The notes beneath the pieces were generated by a model, which had not been told where the DNA came from, searched no databases, and saw only the letters and a program-made list of their open reading frames with translations. Positions 34,863 through 44,700 of a DNA stretch of 64,000 bases are shown piece after piece. The stretch comes from Poseidonibacter antarcticus (GTDB lineage Bacteria; Campylobacterota; Campylobacteria; Campylobacterales; Arcobacteraceae). The stretch covers positions 31,187 to 95,186 of the forward strand of contig NZ_RCWF01000009.1 in assembly GCF_003667345.1 (NCBI RefSeq). Reading direction: 5' to 3'. The translations under genes were made by a program, and so were the position numbers. The stretch's first letter is position 1. Every line of letters begins with the position of its first letter.

Positions 34863-35279
34863 TTAGTTTGAGTTATTTTTAAGTTGTTCTAAAAGACCGT
34901 GTAAATCTCCTAAAACCCAAACACTTTGAATTTTACCTTCATAAAATTTAAAGAATGTAGCACCATTATACATAAGTCTACTATTCGTTGCTTCAAAGTT
35001 TAGTAAGTTTCCTGAGTGTCTACCTGCATAAATAGCTCTAACTGCGATACTATTATCATCTACAACCCATTGAGTTATACTGTGAAATAAATCTGGAATA
35101 CCTGTATGAATAGTATCCATATAAGATTCAAACTGTTTTTTACCTTCACATTCTACACCTAACGAACCATAAAATATGATATTGTCATCGAAAAGAATAT
35201 CAATATAGTCTTTATTCTTTTTATTCCAAAGTTCTTCATAATATAAATTTACTAGATCTTTATTTGTTGGTTTTTTCAT
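34863..35279 (-). CDS. SnoaL/NTF2-like protein
   Basis: The 138-residue protein fits the NTF2-like cone fold of SnoaL-type proteins. It starts with helices LVNLYYEELWNKKNKDYIDILFDDNIIFYG, has FESYMDTIHTGIPDLFHSITQWVVDDNSIAVRAIYAGRHSG, and ends in paired strands around GATFFKFYEGKIQSVWVLGD. Family members are small-molecule isomerases, cyclases or binding proteins. No substrate can be inferred. AGAGGA lies 8 bases before the ATG. It follows a small hypothetical gene after a 3-base gap. Confidence 0.75.
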   Translation of the reverse strand: MKKPTNKDLVNLYYEELWNKKNKDYIDILFDDNIIFYGSLGVECEGKKQFESYMDTIHTGIPDLFHSITQWVVDDNSIAVRAIYAGRHSGNLLNFEATNSRLMYNGATFFKFYEGKIQSVWVLGDLHGLLEQLKNNSN

Positions 35280-35282
35280 AAT

Positions 35283-35531
35283 CTAATCCTCTTCCTCTTT
35301 TTCACCGTAATGCTTGTCTTTTATAAATGCTATATCTAAAAATCCATATTCATCATACTCATCATAATCAAAAGTAAAGTGTTTGGGATAGCCTAACTTT
35401 ACTAATTCTTCATCTATATTTTCTTCAGTCAAACGATTTTTAACTCTTTGCATTATATAGTTAACATCTTTTTCATCCACATTAATAGATAATAATTCAT
35501 ATTTAATTGATAAATTTAGATTATTTGTCAT
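35283..35531 (-). CDS. Small acidic hypothetical protein
   Basis: An 82-residue soluble protein with an acidic C-terminus (YGEKEEED). It contains a DEYDEYGFLDIAFIK segment and an N-terminal strand-rich part. I do not recognise the family. Its ATG overlaps the stop of an upstream 29-codon frame (ATGA), and it is followed 3 bases later by the SnoaL-like gene, so the three may be one transcription unit. Confidence 0.55.
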   Translation of the reverse strand: MTNNLNLSIKYELLSINVDEKDVNYIMQRVKNRLTEENIDEELVKLGYPKHFTFDYDEYDEYGFLDIAFIKDKHYGEKEEED

Positions 35532-35617
35532 AATAAACCAATATTTTTAGTATTTTCAGTATTTGCAATTTTTAAAAGTGCAGAAGCAATTATTGCAAGT
35601 GATATTTTTTTTAACAT
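35528..35617 (-). CDS. 29-residue leader or remnant peptide
   Basis: A short ATG frame with an excellent RBS (TAGGAG, 6 bases upstream) reads MLKKISLAIIASALLKIA and then polar residues to a TGA that overlaps the next ATG. The N-terminus looks like a signal peptide without a mature part. It may be a translated leader for the downstream gene or the head of a truncated secreted protein. Confidence 0.45.
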   Translation of the reverse strand: MLKKISLAIIASALLKIANTENTKNIGLL

Positions 35618-35702
35618 TTAAACTCCTATATAACAAACTTTAACTTTGATATAAGCTTCATTTGTTAGTATAAAAGTACTCACTATTTCAGAGTACAACA
35701 AA

Positions 35703-35762
35703 ATTTCCAGAAACTTTATTTAACTACGCACGGCCAAATGCAAAAATGTAGTTTCTGGAAAT
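35703..35762. repeat. 13-bp perfect inverted repeat around a 34-base GC-richer centre
   Basis: ATTTCCAGAAACT (35703-35715) and AGTTTCTGGAAAT (35750-35762) flank a centre containing ACGCACGGCC, which is notably GC-rich for this genome. It could be a regulatory RNA hairpin or a remnant of a small mobile element; no flanking target duplication is apparent. Confidence 0.6.
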
Positions 35763-36002
35763 ACTATAAAACTTTATTTCTTTTTGAATATGTTATTATA
35801 AACTATAAAAAAAAGAAAAAAGCTAAAAAAAATCTTAAGTTGCTTTAATTTTAATAAAAAACCCTATTTTCTTTATAAATATACATATATTTTATTTCTT
35901 TTATATAATTTAAAATAATAATATCATTATAAGTAGTTTAAGTTAACTATCCATTAATTTTTTATTATACTTTAGTTAATTGTAGCTGTGTATAATTTTC
36001 CT

Positions 36003-36127
36003 ATAGATAAGTTGACGCAGCGACTTATTTATTTAGTAGAATTTTAAGATGATTTTCTTAAATATAAATAATTTTTTTATATTTCCTTATAAAAATGGTG
36101 CCTATATATAACGGCACCTTTTTTTTT
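36003..36127 (+). ncRNA. Candidate small RNA with terminator
   Basis: TATAAT preceded by TGTG (35991-35996) could start a transcript near 36003. The RNA would contain the hairpin ATAAGTTG-ACGCAG-CGACTTAT (36007-36028), an A/T stem near 36060-36085 and a terminator hairpin GGTGCC/GGCACC (36097-36118) with eight or more T. About 125 nt with no ORF. I know of no family that it matches. Confidence 0.45.
36097..36127 (+). terminator. Strong rho-independent terminator in the noncoding stretch
   Basis: GGTGCC (36097-36102) pairs with GGCACC (36113-36118) over a 10-base loop and is followed by a run of T to 36127. A-rich sequence to its left extends the pairing. No coding gene precedes it on this strand. 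Confidence 0.8.
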
Positions 36128-36213
36128 ACCCAAAATTTCCCTCTAATAAAATCAATAACTCTTTTATGCTAGTATTCCAAAATAAAAAACTATCATAAAG
36201 AATCAAATAAGCT

Positions 36214-38265
36214 ATGCCATTATCAAATTTAAATCAAGAACAATTAAGTGCAGCAACCTGTCCTAAGGGATATAATTTAATTATTGCAAGTGCTGGAACT
36301 GGGAAAACTTCTACAATAGTAGGAAGAATAGCAAATTTAATAAATAATGGAACAAAGCCAGAAGAAATTCTTTTATTAACTTTTACAAATAAAGCTGCTG
36401 CTGAAATGGTTCAAAGAGTTGCTAAGTTTTTTGGAAAAGATATTGCTAAACGAATAATGGCAGGGACATTTCATTCAGTTTCGTATAAATTACTAAAACA
36501 ATTAAATATAAATATTAGTCTAAAACAACCAAATGAATTAAAAACACTATTCAAGTCTGTTTATGAAAAAAGAGTCTTCTTTGATAGAGATGATGAGGCA
36601 AACCCTTATGATGGAGGATATTTATATGATATGTATTCTTTATATCTTAACTCAAATACAGGTGAAGATTTTGCTACTTGGATAAAAGATAGAAATGCTT
36701 CTCATGAAATATATACACTGATATATGAGGATGTAGTTGCAGAATTTAATGAATTAAAGACCAAATATGCTTACGCAAACTTTGATGATTTGCTTACAAT
36801 AATGTTAGAAAAGCTTAAAACAGAAGAGTTCAATTTTAAAGAAGTATTAGTAGATGAATATCAAGATACAAATCCTTTACAAGGTAGACTTTTGGATGGT
36901 TTTAAACCTGATTCTTTATTTTGTGTGGGTGATTATGACCAAAGTATTTATGCATTTAATGGTTCTGATATTGGAATTATCTCAACATTTGCAAAAAGAT
37001 ATGAAAATGCAACTGTTTTTACATTAAGAAAAAACTATCGTTCTACAAAGCCAATATTGGATTTAGCTACAAAAGTAATTGAATACAATGATAGGATTTA
37101 TGAGAAAAACTTGGAAGTTGTAAGAACTGATGAAACTATAAAACCTAAGCTACTTGCTTTTAATGAATTATTTGCTCAATATCAATATATATCACAATTG
37201 ATTTCAAAAAGTACTGCACCTCATAACGATATTGCAATAATTTATAGAAATAATTCAAGTGCCGATGGAATAGAAGCAAATTTACGGGAATATGAGATTC
37301 CTGCAAAAAGAAAAGGTGGAATGTCTTTTTTTGATTCTGTTGAAATAAAGTTTATATTAGATGTTTTAGTTATGCAACTTTCACACAATGATATGATGGC
37401 TTTTATTCATGTTTTAGAGCATGGAAAAGGAATTGGAAAAGCAATAGCAAAAGATATTTTTGATGCTTTAATAAAACTAGGAGATGGAGATATATTAGTA
37501 GGTCTATTTCAACCTAATCCAGATATAAAGAATCCTTATGATACTAAAAAAGTAAAGAATAGACAATTAGGCTTATTTGATGATTTCTTAGAATTAGGTT
37601 CTATTTCAAAATTCAAAGATTGTAGCTTTGAAGAGGCTTTTTTATCAAATCCAATTTTGAAACATCCAAAACTAAGTGTAGATGGTGGTAAATATATATA
37701 TGATTTTTATTTATTAATGAAACACTTACGAAGAACAAAAAATCCAGAATCATTAATTGGAAGTATAAATTCATCAATGATGTATTCAAAATTAAAAGAT
37801 TTCTTATCAACTAAAAGAGCAACAGCAAAGGATGGAACAGTAAATCCAAATCAAAAAACAAAATCACTTTCTAAAATAAATAGAAAATGTATGTTATTAA
37901 AAAACTTATCAAGAAATTTTAAAGAATTATCAAAATTTATTAACTCAATGATTTTAGGCGGTTCTGAAATGAGTGAAGGCGATGGAGTTAACTTATTATC
38001 AGTTCACGCTAGTAAAGGTTTGGAGTTTAAAGAAGTCTATGTTATTGATTTAATGGATGGAAGATTTCCTAATAGAAAGCTAATGAGTAAGGGTGGAAGC
38101 CTAGAAGAAGAGAGACGACTTTTTTATGTTGCTGTTACACGTGCAAAAGATGTATTGTATTTATCTTATGCAAAATTTGACAGAATCAAAAAAATGGCAT
38201 TTGTAGCATCACCTTTTTTAAGAGAAGCTGGTTTGGTAAAAGATGATGAGAAAACTTCTATATAA
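36214..38265 (+). CDS. UvrD/Rep-family superfamily 1 DNA helicase
   Basis: The 683-residue protein has the SF1A motifs in order: LNQEQLSAA (Q motif), IASAGTGKTST (I), TFTNKAAAEM (Ia), VDEYQDTNPLQ (II), GDYDQSIYAFNGS (III), LRKNYRST (IV), VNLLSVHASKGLEFKEV (V) and EERRLFYVAVTRAK (VI). Such helicases unwind DNA in repair or replication restart. It could be Rep, UvrD or PcrA-like; the C-terminal Tudor-type tail of UvrD seems absent, so I give no symbol. It ends 68 bases before valS. Confidence 0.92.
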   Translation: MPLSNLNQEQLSAATCPKGYNLIIASAGTGKTSTIVGRIANLINNGTKPEEILLLTFTNKAAAEMVQRVAKFFGKDIAKRIMAGTFHSVSYKLLKQLNINISLKQPNELKTLFKSVYEKRVFFDRDDEANPYDGGYLYDMYSLYLNSNTGEDFATWIKDRNASHEIYTLIYEDVVAEFNELKTKYAYANFDDLLTIMLEKLKTEEFNFKEVLVDEYQDTNPLQGRLLDGFKPDSLFCVGDYDQSIYAFNGSDIGIISTFAKRYENATVFTLRKNYRSTKPILDLATKVIEYNDRIYEKNLEVVRTDETIKPKLLAFNELFAQYQYISQLISKSTAPHNDIAIIYRNNSSADGIEANLREYEIPAKRKGGMSFFDSVEIKFILDVLVMQLSHNDMMAFIHVLEHGKGIGKAIAKDIFDALIKLGDGDILVGLFQPNPDIKNPYDTKKVKNRQLGLFDDFLELGSISKFKDCSFEEAFLSNPILKHPKLSVDGGKYIYDFYLLMKHLRRTKNPESLIGSINSSMMYSKLKDFLSTKRATAKDGTVNPNQKTKSLSKINRKCMLLKNLSRNFKELSKFINSMILGGSEMSEGDGVNLLSVHASKGLEFKEVYVIDLMDGRFPNRKLMSKGGSLEEERRLFYVAVTRAKDVLYLSYAKFDRIKKMAFVASPFLREAGLVKDDEKTSI

Positions 38266-38333
38266 TATCAAATTTGGTATATTAAATAATGTTTGGATAT
38301 AATCGCGCATAATAAAGCAATATAGGATTTTTA

Positions 38334-40964
38334 ATGAGCGAAAAATACGAACCATCAAAAGTAGAAGATAGTTACTATAAAATCTGGGAAGATAGAGGCT
38401 ATTTCGAAATTGAAGGAAATAAAGATATACAAGAACTAGATGAAAATGGAAAAGCTAAAACTTTTTCAATTATGATGCCACCACCAAATGTAACAGGAAG
38501 CTTACATATAGGTCACGCACTTACATTTACACTTCAAGATATTATCACAAGATATAAAAGAATGGATGGTTTCAAAACTCTTTGGCAACCAGGAACAGAC
38601 CACGCAGGAATTGCAACACAAAATGTTGTTGAAAAACAACTTCTAGCTGAAGGTACTACAAAAGAAGAAATAGGACGTGAAAAATTTCTTGAACGAGCTT
38701 GGCTACAAAAAGAAACTTCAGGTGGAAATATCGTTCACCAAATGAGAAAACTAGGAGTTACTCCTGCTTGGAAACGTGAAAGATTTACAATGGACGAAGG
38801 TCTAAAAGAAGCAGTAAAAGAAGCTTTTGTATCTTTATACAACGAAGGACATATTTCTCAAAACAACTATATGGTTAACTGGTGTACACACGATGGTGCA
38901 TTATCAGATATTGAAGTTGAACACGAAGAAGTAAATGGTAAGTTTTATACTATGATTTACAAATTTGCTGATGGTTCAGGGCAACTAGAAGTTGCAACAA
39001 CAAGACCTGAAACATACTTTGGTGATACTGCTATTATGGTTCATCCTGATGATTCAAGATATTCAGATATTGTAGGAAAAGAAGTATTATTACCACTAAC
39101 TAATAGAAAAATCAAAGTTATTACAGATACTCATGTTGATATGGAATTTGGAACAGGTGTTGTAAAAGTAACGCCAGCACATGATCAAAATGATTATGAA
39201 GTAGGTAAAAGACACGATTTAGAATTTATCAAAGTATTCGATGAACAAGGTATTTTAAATGATTATTGTGGAGAGTTTAAAGGTTTAGAAAGACTTGAAG
39301 CTAGACCAATTATTGTAAAAGCTTTACAAGATGCTGGTTATATTATAAAAATTGAAGACCATGTTCATCAAGTAGGGCATTGTTATAGATGTAAAAATAT
39401 TGTTGAACCTTTTATTTCTCAACAATGGTTTCTAGATGAAAAAGTTGCAAAATCTTCAATAGAAAAAACAAAAGCTCATAATAATTTTCATCCACAACAT
39501 TGGATTAATTCATATACAGCATGGATGGATGAGTTAAGACCTTGGTGTATCTCTAGACAATTATGGTGGGGACATAGAATTCCTGTTTTTACTTGTACTT
39601 CTTGTAATCACGAATGGGCTGATAAAAGAGATGAACCTGGAGTTTGTCCAAAATGTGGTTCAAAACATATAACACAAGATCCTGATGTACTTGATACGTG
39701 GTTCTCTTCTGCTTTATGGGCAATGTCACCACTTGGTTGGGGAAACAATGGTAAATTAGAAGACTTATATAATGAATCTGATATGAAAGATTTCTATCCA
39801 AATTCATTGCTTATTACTGGTTTTGATATTATGTTCTTTTGGGTTGCTAGAATGATGATGATGGGAGATCACTTTACAGGTGAATTACCATTTAAAGATA
39901 TTTATATGCATGCATTAGTTAGAGATGAAACAGGTGCAAAAATGTCTAAATCAAAAGGAAATGTAATTGACCCACTTGATATGGTTGAAGAGCATTCTGC
40001 TGATATTATTAGATTTACACTTGCATACTTAGCTGTTCAAGGTAGAGATATTAAACTAGGTGCTAAAAACTTAGAGCAATTTAGAAACTTTACTAATAAA
40101 CTTTACAATGCGACAAATTTCTTACAGTTAAATGTTGATACATTTGCTGATTTAAAAGATATTGAGATTAAAACTCCTCTTGGAAAATATATGCAAAGTA
40201 GATTATCTCATGCAGTTGATGAGGTAAGAGAATCACTAGAAGCATTCAAATTTAATGAATCTGCTTCAATTCTTTACAAATTTGTATGGACTGAATTTTG
40301 TGATTGGGGTATTGAGTATTCTAAAGGTTCAAAAGAATCTATTATAGAACTTGGTGCAATTTTCAAAGAAACTCTTAAAATGGTAAGTCCATTTATGCCA
40401 TTTATTTCTGATTATTTATATCATAAACTATCAGGAACTTCATTAGAAGAGGGTGATAAATCATTAATGATTTGTAACTTCCCAAAAGAAATAAAAAAAG
40501 ATGAGCAAATTGAAGCTATGTTTGCTATTATTGAAGAAGCAATTACAGCACTTAGACGTGCAAAAGTTGTTATTGATATGGGTAACTCAAAAATTGCAAA
40601 AGCTTATATCAAATTAGATAAACAAATTGATATTGATATTGCAAAACCATTTATTGAAAAACTTGGAAAAGTTGAAAATATTGAATTTGTAGATGCTAAA
40701 GTTGAAAACTCAATTACAGATGTATCTGATAATTTAGAAGTATATCTTCCTACAAGTGAAATTGATATGAGTCCAATTATTGATAAATTAACTAAGCAAC
40801 AAGCTAAAACGCAAAAAGAATTTGATAAACTAAATGGAATGTTATCAAATGAAAGATTTGTAGCAAATGCTCCTGAATCAGTTGTTCTTGAAAATAAACA
40901 AGCATTAGTAGATGCACAAACAAAATTAGAAAAAATTAAAAGTGAATTAGAGGCTATTTCTTAG
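38334..40964 (+). CDS. valS: Valyl-tRNA synthetase
   Basis: The 876-residue class I synthetase has PPPNVTGSLHIGHAL (HIGH motif) near residue 46 and the editing domain segment TTRPETYFGDTA. Two CxxC pairs (CTSCNHEW, CPKCGSKH), probably a zinc site, and the KMSKS motif in GAKMSKSKGNV follow. The C-terminal 70 residues form the coiled coil that binds tRNA-Val. It works in the cytoplasm. A TATAAT at 38298-38303 upstream may be its own -10 element; a GGATTTTT RBS precedes the ATG. Confidence 0.97.
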   Translation: MSEKYEPSKVEDSYYKIWEDRGYFEIEGNKDIQELDENGKAKTFSIMMPPPNVTGSLHIGHALTFTLQDIITRYKRMDGFKTLWQPGTDHAGIATQNVVEKQLLAEGTTKEEIGREKFLERAWLQKETSGGNIVHQMRKLGVTPAWKRERFTMDEGLKEAVKEAFVSLYNEGHISQNNYMVNWCTHDGALSDIEVEHEEVNGKFYTMIYKFADGSGQLEVATTRPETYFGDTAIMVHPDDSRYSDIVGKEVLLPLTNRKIKVITDTHVDMEFGTGVVKVTPAHDQNDYEVGKRHDLEFIKVFDEQGILNDYCGEFKGLERLEARPIIVKALQDAGYIIKIEDHVHQVGHCYRCKNIVEPFISQQWFLDEKVAKSSIEKTKAHNNFHPQHWINSYTAWMDELRPWCISRQLWWGHRIPVFTCTSCNHEWADKRDEPGVCPKCGSKHITQDPDVLDTWFSSALWAMSPLGWGNNGKLEDLYNESDMKDFYPNSLLITGFDIMFFWVARMMMMGDHFTGELPFKDIYMHALVRDETGAKMSKSKGNVIDPLDMVEEHSADIIRFTLAYLAVQGRDIKLGAKNLEQFRNFTNKLYNATNFLQLNVDTFADLKDIEIKTPLGKYMQSRLSHAVDEVRESLEAFKFNESASILYKFVWTEFCDWGIEYSKGSKESIIELGAIFKETLKMVSPFMPFISDYLYHKLSGTSLEEGDKSLMICNFPKEIKKDEQIEAMFAIIEEAITALRRAKVVIDMGNSKIAKAYIKLDKQIDIDIAKPFIEKLGKVENIEFVDAKVENSITDVSDNLEVYLPTSEIDMSPIIDKLTKQQAKTQKEFDKLNGMLSNERFVANAPESVVLENKQALVDAQTKLEKIKSELEAIS

Positions 40965-40987
40965 ATAAATTCTAAAAGGAGTATAAA

Positions 40988-41749
40988 GTGATTAGTAAAT
41001 TAATAAAATATTTTTTTATATTATTCTTTGTATTCCTTTTTCATGGATGTGGTTTTACTAAGCAAAGTATTAAAAGTCTTGCTCAAAGTAATTCTGCAAC
41101 TGAAATAACAAATTATAAAAATGAAACAATAAGAGCTCTATTAGAATATAAAAGAAAGTTAGATTTACGAAATCCTAACTCATATAATAAAAGCCTATCA
41201 AAGAATATAGTTCATCAAATCAAAACAAATCAAGATTATATAAATATTTCTCAATATGGAAAAGAGTTAAAAACATATAATGAATATTTATATTATGCAT
41301 TTTTACCGCAAGATGTGGGAAATAGAAATGACTTTTTGATTTTAGGTTTATATAAATTGATATATAAAGCTTATGGTTTAGAAGATGATTATAAGTTTAC
41401 AGCTTTTGAGCATAATAAAAATGAACTGCAAAAACTTTATCAATACTTACAAGTTGTTAGATGGAAAATAAGAACGCAAAAAGACAATAATGGTAAATAT
41501 CTTTTTAATACTTGGCAAAATAATTGGCAAATCGAATTATTACAAAAAGATGATAGTAATCTAAATATTATAAGAGATTTAGAGTATATAAAATCAAATA
41601 AAGAGAGTATTTATTCTCATTCAAACTTTTCTTTTGAGATACTTCTTTCACGAATATTATTAAATGTAGAATATACATTAAGAAAGATAAATATCGAACC
41701 TTTTGCTATGAGTAGTTCTGCTATTAAAAGTTTTATATTTATTCTATAA
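40988..41749 (+). CDS. Putative lipoprotein of unknown function
   Basis: The 253-residue protein begins with a hydrophobic signal and a possible lipobox FHGC (C21), then a polar helical domain with many Tyr, Asn and Lys. I do not recognise the family. The start is GTG with AAAAGGAG at good spacing. It follows valS by 23 bases but with its own RBS, and converges on the RND gene; both stops touch the shared terminator hairpin. The lipobox is imperfect (His at -2), so lipidation is only probable. Confidence 0.65.
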   Translation: MISKLIKYFFILFFVFLFHGCGFTKQSIKSLAQSNSATEITNYKNETIRALLEYKRKLDLRNPNSYNKSLSKNIVHQIKTNQDYINISQYGKELKTYNEYLYYAFLPQDVGNRNDFLILGLYKLIYKAYGLEDDYKFTAFEHNKNELQKLYQYLQVVRWKIRTQKDNNGKYLFNTWQNNWQIELLQKDDSNLNIIRDLEYIKSNKESIYSHSNFSFEILLSRILLNVEYTLRKINIEPFAMSSSAIKSFIFIL

Positions 41750-41772
41750 AGTAAAGTTTTTAAACTTTACTT
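41749..41772. terminator. Bidirectional terminator at the lipoprotein/RND gene junction
   Basis: AAGTAAAGTTT (41749-41759) and AAACTTTACTT (41762-41772) form a perfect 11-bp palindromic stem. The RND stop codon (41760-41762) is in it and the lipoprotein stop (41747-41749) touches it. Confidence 0.7.
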
Positions 41773-44700
41773 ATATTTTCTTTTCTTAATTTATGTGTGA
41801 TTGTATAAAGTACGGGTAAATAAATAAGATTTAAAATCGTTCCCCAAGCAAGTCCAAAACCTAAAGCAATTGCAATTGGTTGGAAAATAACAGCTTGACC
41901 TGTTGGAAAGAATATAAGTGAACTCATTCCTATTAGTGTTGTAATTGATGTAATAATAATCGGTCTAAATCTTTTAGTAGCTCTTAAAAATATCTCTTCT
42001 AGATTCTCTGCTTTTTTAAGATATGTCATCATAATAATTCCATCATTAATAACAACACCAGCTAATCCTAAAGCCCCAATCATTGAAGGCATAGATAAGT
42101 TTAATCCCATCATTTTATGACCTACTAATACACCTAAAATTGAAAAAGGAATAATACTCATAACAATAAATGTTTCTCTAAAAGAGTTAAATAAATAAAG
42201 CATAGATAGCATAATAAGAACAATAGCAAGTGCTGAAGCTAAAAGCATATCTCTTTTTAATTCTGCTTTCTTTTGTGCCTCACCTTTAAATATTAATTTA
42301 ATTCCATCTTCTTTTAGCTTATTTAATAATGGTTGTAATTTTTCAAGTACTTCAGTAGAAGTTATAATATCAGGGTCTACATTTGCAAAAATATAAAAGT
42401 TCTTTTCACCTTGGTCTTTTATAAGTTGTTCAAATGCTCTAATAGTATTAAGTTCAACTATTTGGTCTAAAGCTACATAAGTACCATCACTTAAAGGTAT
42501 TTGTGTATTTTTAAAAGCTTCAAAATCATCTTTGTTTTTTGATTCTATTTTTATATCTAACATCTCTTTTTCATCAAAAGATACACCTTTTTTCTTTAAT
42601 AAATAAAGATTTGAAAGATATGAACCTATAAATGATTCTGTTATTCCTAGTGTTTGTCCATATTGATTTACTTTTAATTTAATTTCATCTATTCCAAATT
42701 TTAATGAGTTTGAAACTGATGTAATTCCATTGAGTTTATTAACTTCTAAAGTTAATTCATCTATTGCTTTTATAATCATTTGACTATCTGGTGAAACTAA
42801 TCCTATTTTTACGTCAGCTTTTATAGGTCCAACTCTTTGCTCTAAGACACCAATTTCTTCTAAATTATATTTTTCTTTATAATTTTGTTCTTCTAAAAAC
42901 TTTTGTAGATTACGTGCAATTTCTTTTGATTTTAGGGTTCTTGTTCTTCCTTCTTCATCATAATAAAAACTAAGATAAGGAGTAATATATCTATCTAAAA
43001 AGTTAGCTGCTTTTAGTTTTTGAAGTTCAACAGTCATATACATAACATAAGGAAAGTTTTCTGTATTATTCCCTGTATCTTTTCTATATCCTGCAACAGA
43101 ATCAATACTTCGTATAGCAAATTCATCTCTTTTTTGTATTAAATCTTTTTCTATTTCTTGAACAATTTTAAAAGACTCTTCAAGTGTAGTATTTGCATTT
43201 GCTTTCATAGAAATTTTCACATCAGTTGCATCAAAATTTGGAAACATTTGGAATTTTGAACTTTTAATTTCCATAAATGTTGCAAGAGGAACAAGTATTA
43301 TAAAAATAGTAAGAAATGTCTTTTTCCATTTCATAAAAAAGTGAATAATCAAATTATATACTTTATTTGCCTTTTCCCAAGAAGTAACTTTTGCACCAGT
43401 TTTTAGAGTATGTGCTGCGTGAATTGGAAGGAAAATAAATGATTCAATCAAAGAAGCCACAACCAAGGCACTAAGTGCAATAGGAATAAGCTTCATAACT
43501 TCACCCATTGTTCCACTAATCATTAATACAGGAAGGAATGAAAATAGTGTAGTAAGAGATGCAATGGTTACAGGTTTAACCATTTCACTAGCACCTTTTA
43601 CAGCAGCTTCTTTAGGTGATAACCCTTCTTCTATATGTTGTTGAATATTTTCACTTACAACAATAGCATCATCTACGACAATACCAATTGCAATTAAAAC
43701 TCCAACAAGTGAAATCATATTTATTGAATAACCACTAAAATACATATAAATAGCTGCGATTACAAATGATGTTGGAATACCAAGTGCGATAATTGCAGAC
43801 ATTCTAAAGTTGATTAAAATCATTACCAAAATAGTAATTAGTATAATTCCTAATAAAATATTTGACACAACTATATTTAATCTATCTGTAATTCTTTCAC
43901 TATTATCATCCGCAATTGTTATCGTAATATCAGGGTTTTTCTTATTTACCTCTGGTAATAAATTTTTAATCTTTTGTGCAAGAACTATTGCATCTGAAGT
44001 ATCAGATTGTTCAATAGCAAGTGAAAGTGCATTTTGTCCATTAAAAGAATAAAGCGTGGAAGAATCTTCATATTTCTTTGAAATTTGAGCAATATCTTTT
44101 ACATAAATATTAGTATTAGATAATTTAATTAATGTATTTCCAAAATCTTTTGCATTTTTTGCACCATTGTATGTAGAAATATAATAATGCTTTTTGGGAT
44201 CTTCTATTTTACCAACGGGAAAGATATAAGATAAAGTTGAAATTGCTGTAAAAACTTCACTTTTATTTAAATTTAATGCATCTATTTTTTTATCATCAAT
44301 TAAAACTTCAAAATATTTATCTGAATCTCCAAAAATTGTAACATCATCTATTCCTGTAATTCCAAGAATTTGACTTTTTAAAGTATCTGCAAAAGGTTTT
44401 AATTCATCTGTTGAATATTTTTTAGAAGTAAGAGTTACATCTATTAGTGATCTTGAACGATTAAGGACATTAACAGTTGGTTCATCCATATCTGATGGTA
44501 GATTTGTTTTAATAAGTGCAATAGCATCTTTTACTTTATCTGCTTCATTATACTTGTTTTTGCCCTTTTTTAATTCTAGAACAATACTAAAAGAACCAGG
44601 ACTAATAACAGTTGTCATAGTATCAACACTATCAATGTTTTTTATATTATCTTCAATTTCAACAACAGCCATTTTATCTAGAATATCGACAGAAGCTCCA

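Larger units (their letters stand above)
35618..36213. other. 596-bp noncoding stretch before the UvrD-type helicase gene
   Basis: No ORF of note is seen on either strand. The stretch holds a 13-bp inverted repeat (35703-35762), a strong TATAAT (35991-35996), two short hairpins and a terminator at 36097, described separately. The left 90 bp should carry the promoter of the minus-strand small genes; 36128-36213 should carry that of the helicase gene. Confidence 0.6.

Noticed and set aside
36003..36127. The noncoding transcript as tmRNA, 6S RNA, SRP RNA or RNase P RNA
   Set aside because: It is too short and has none of the conserved cores: no tRNA-like ends, no SRP domain IV loop and no P4 helix sequence.
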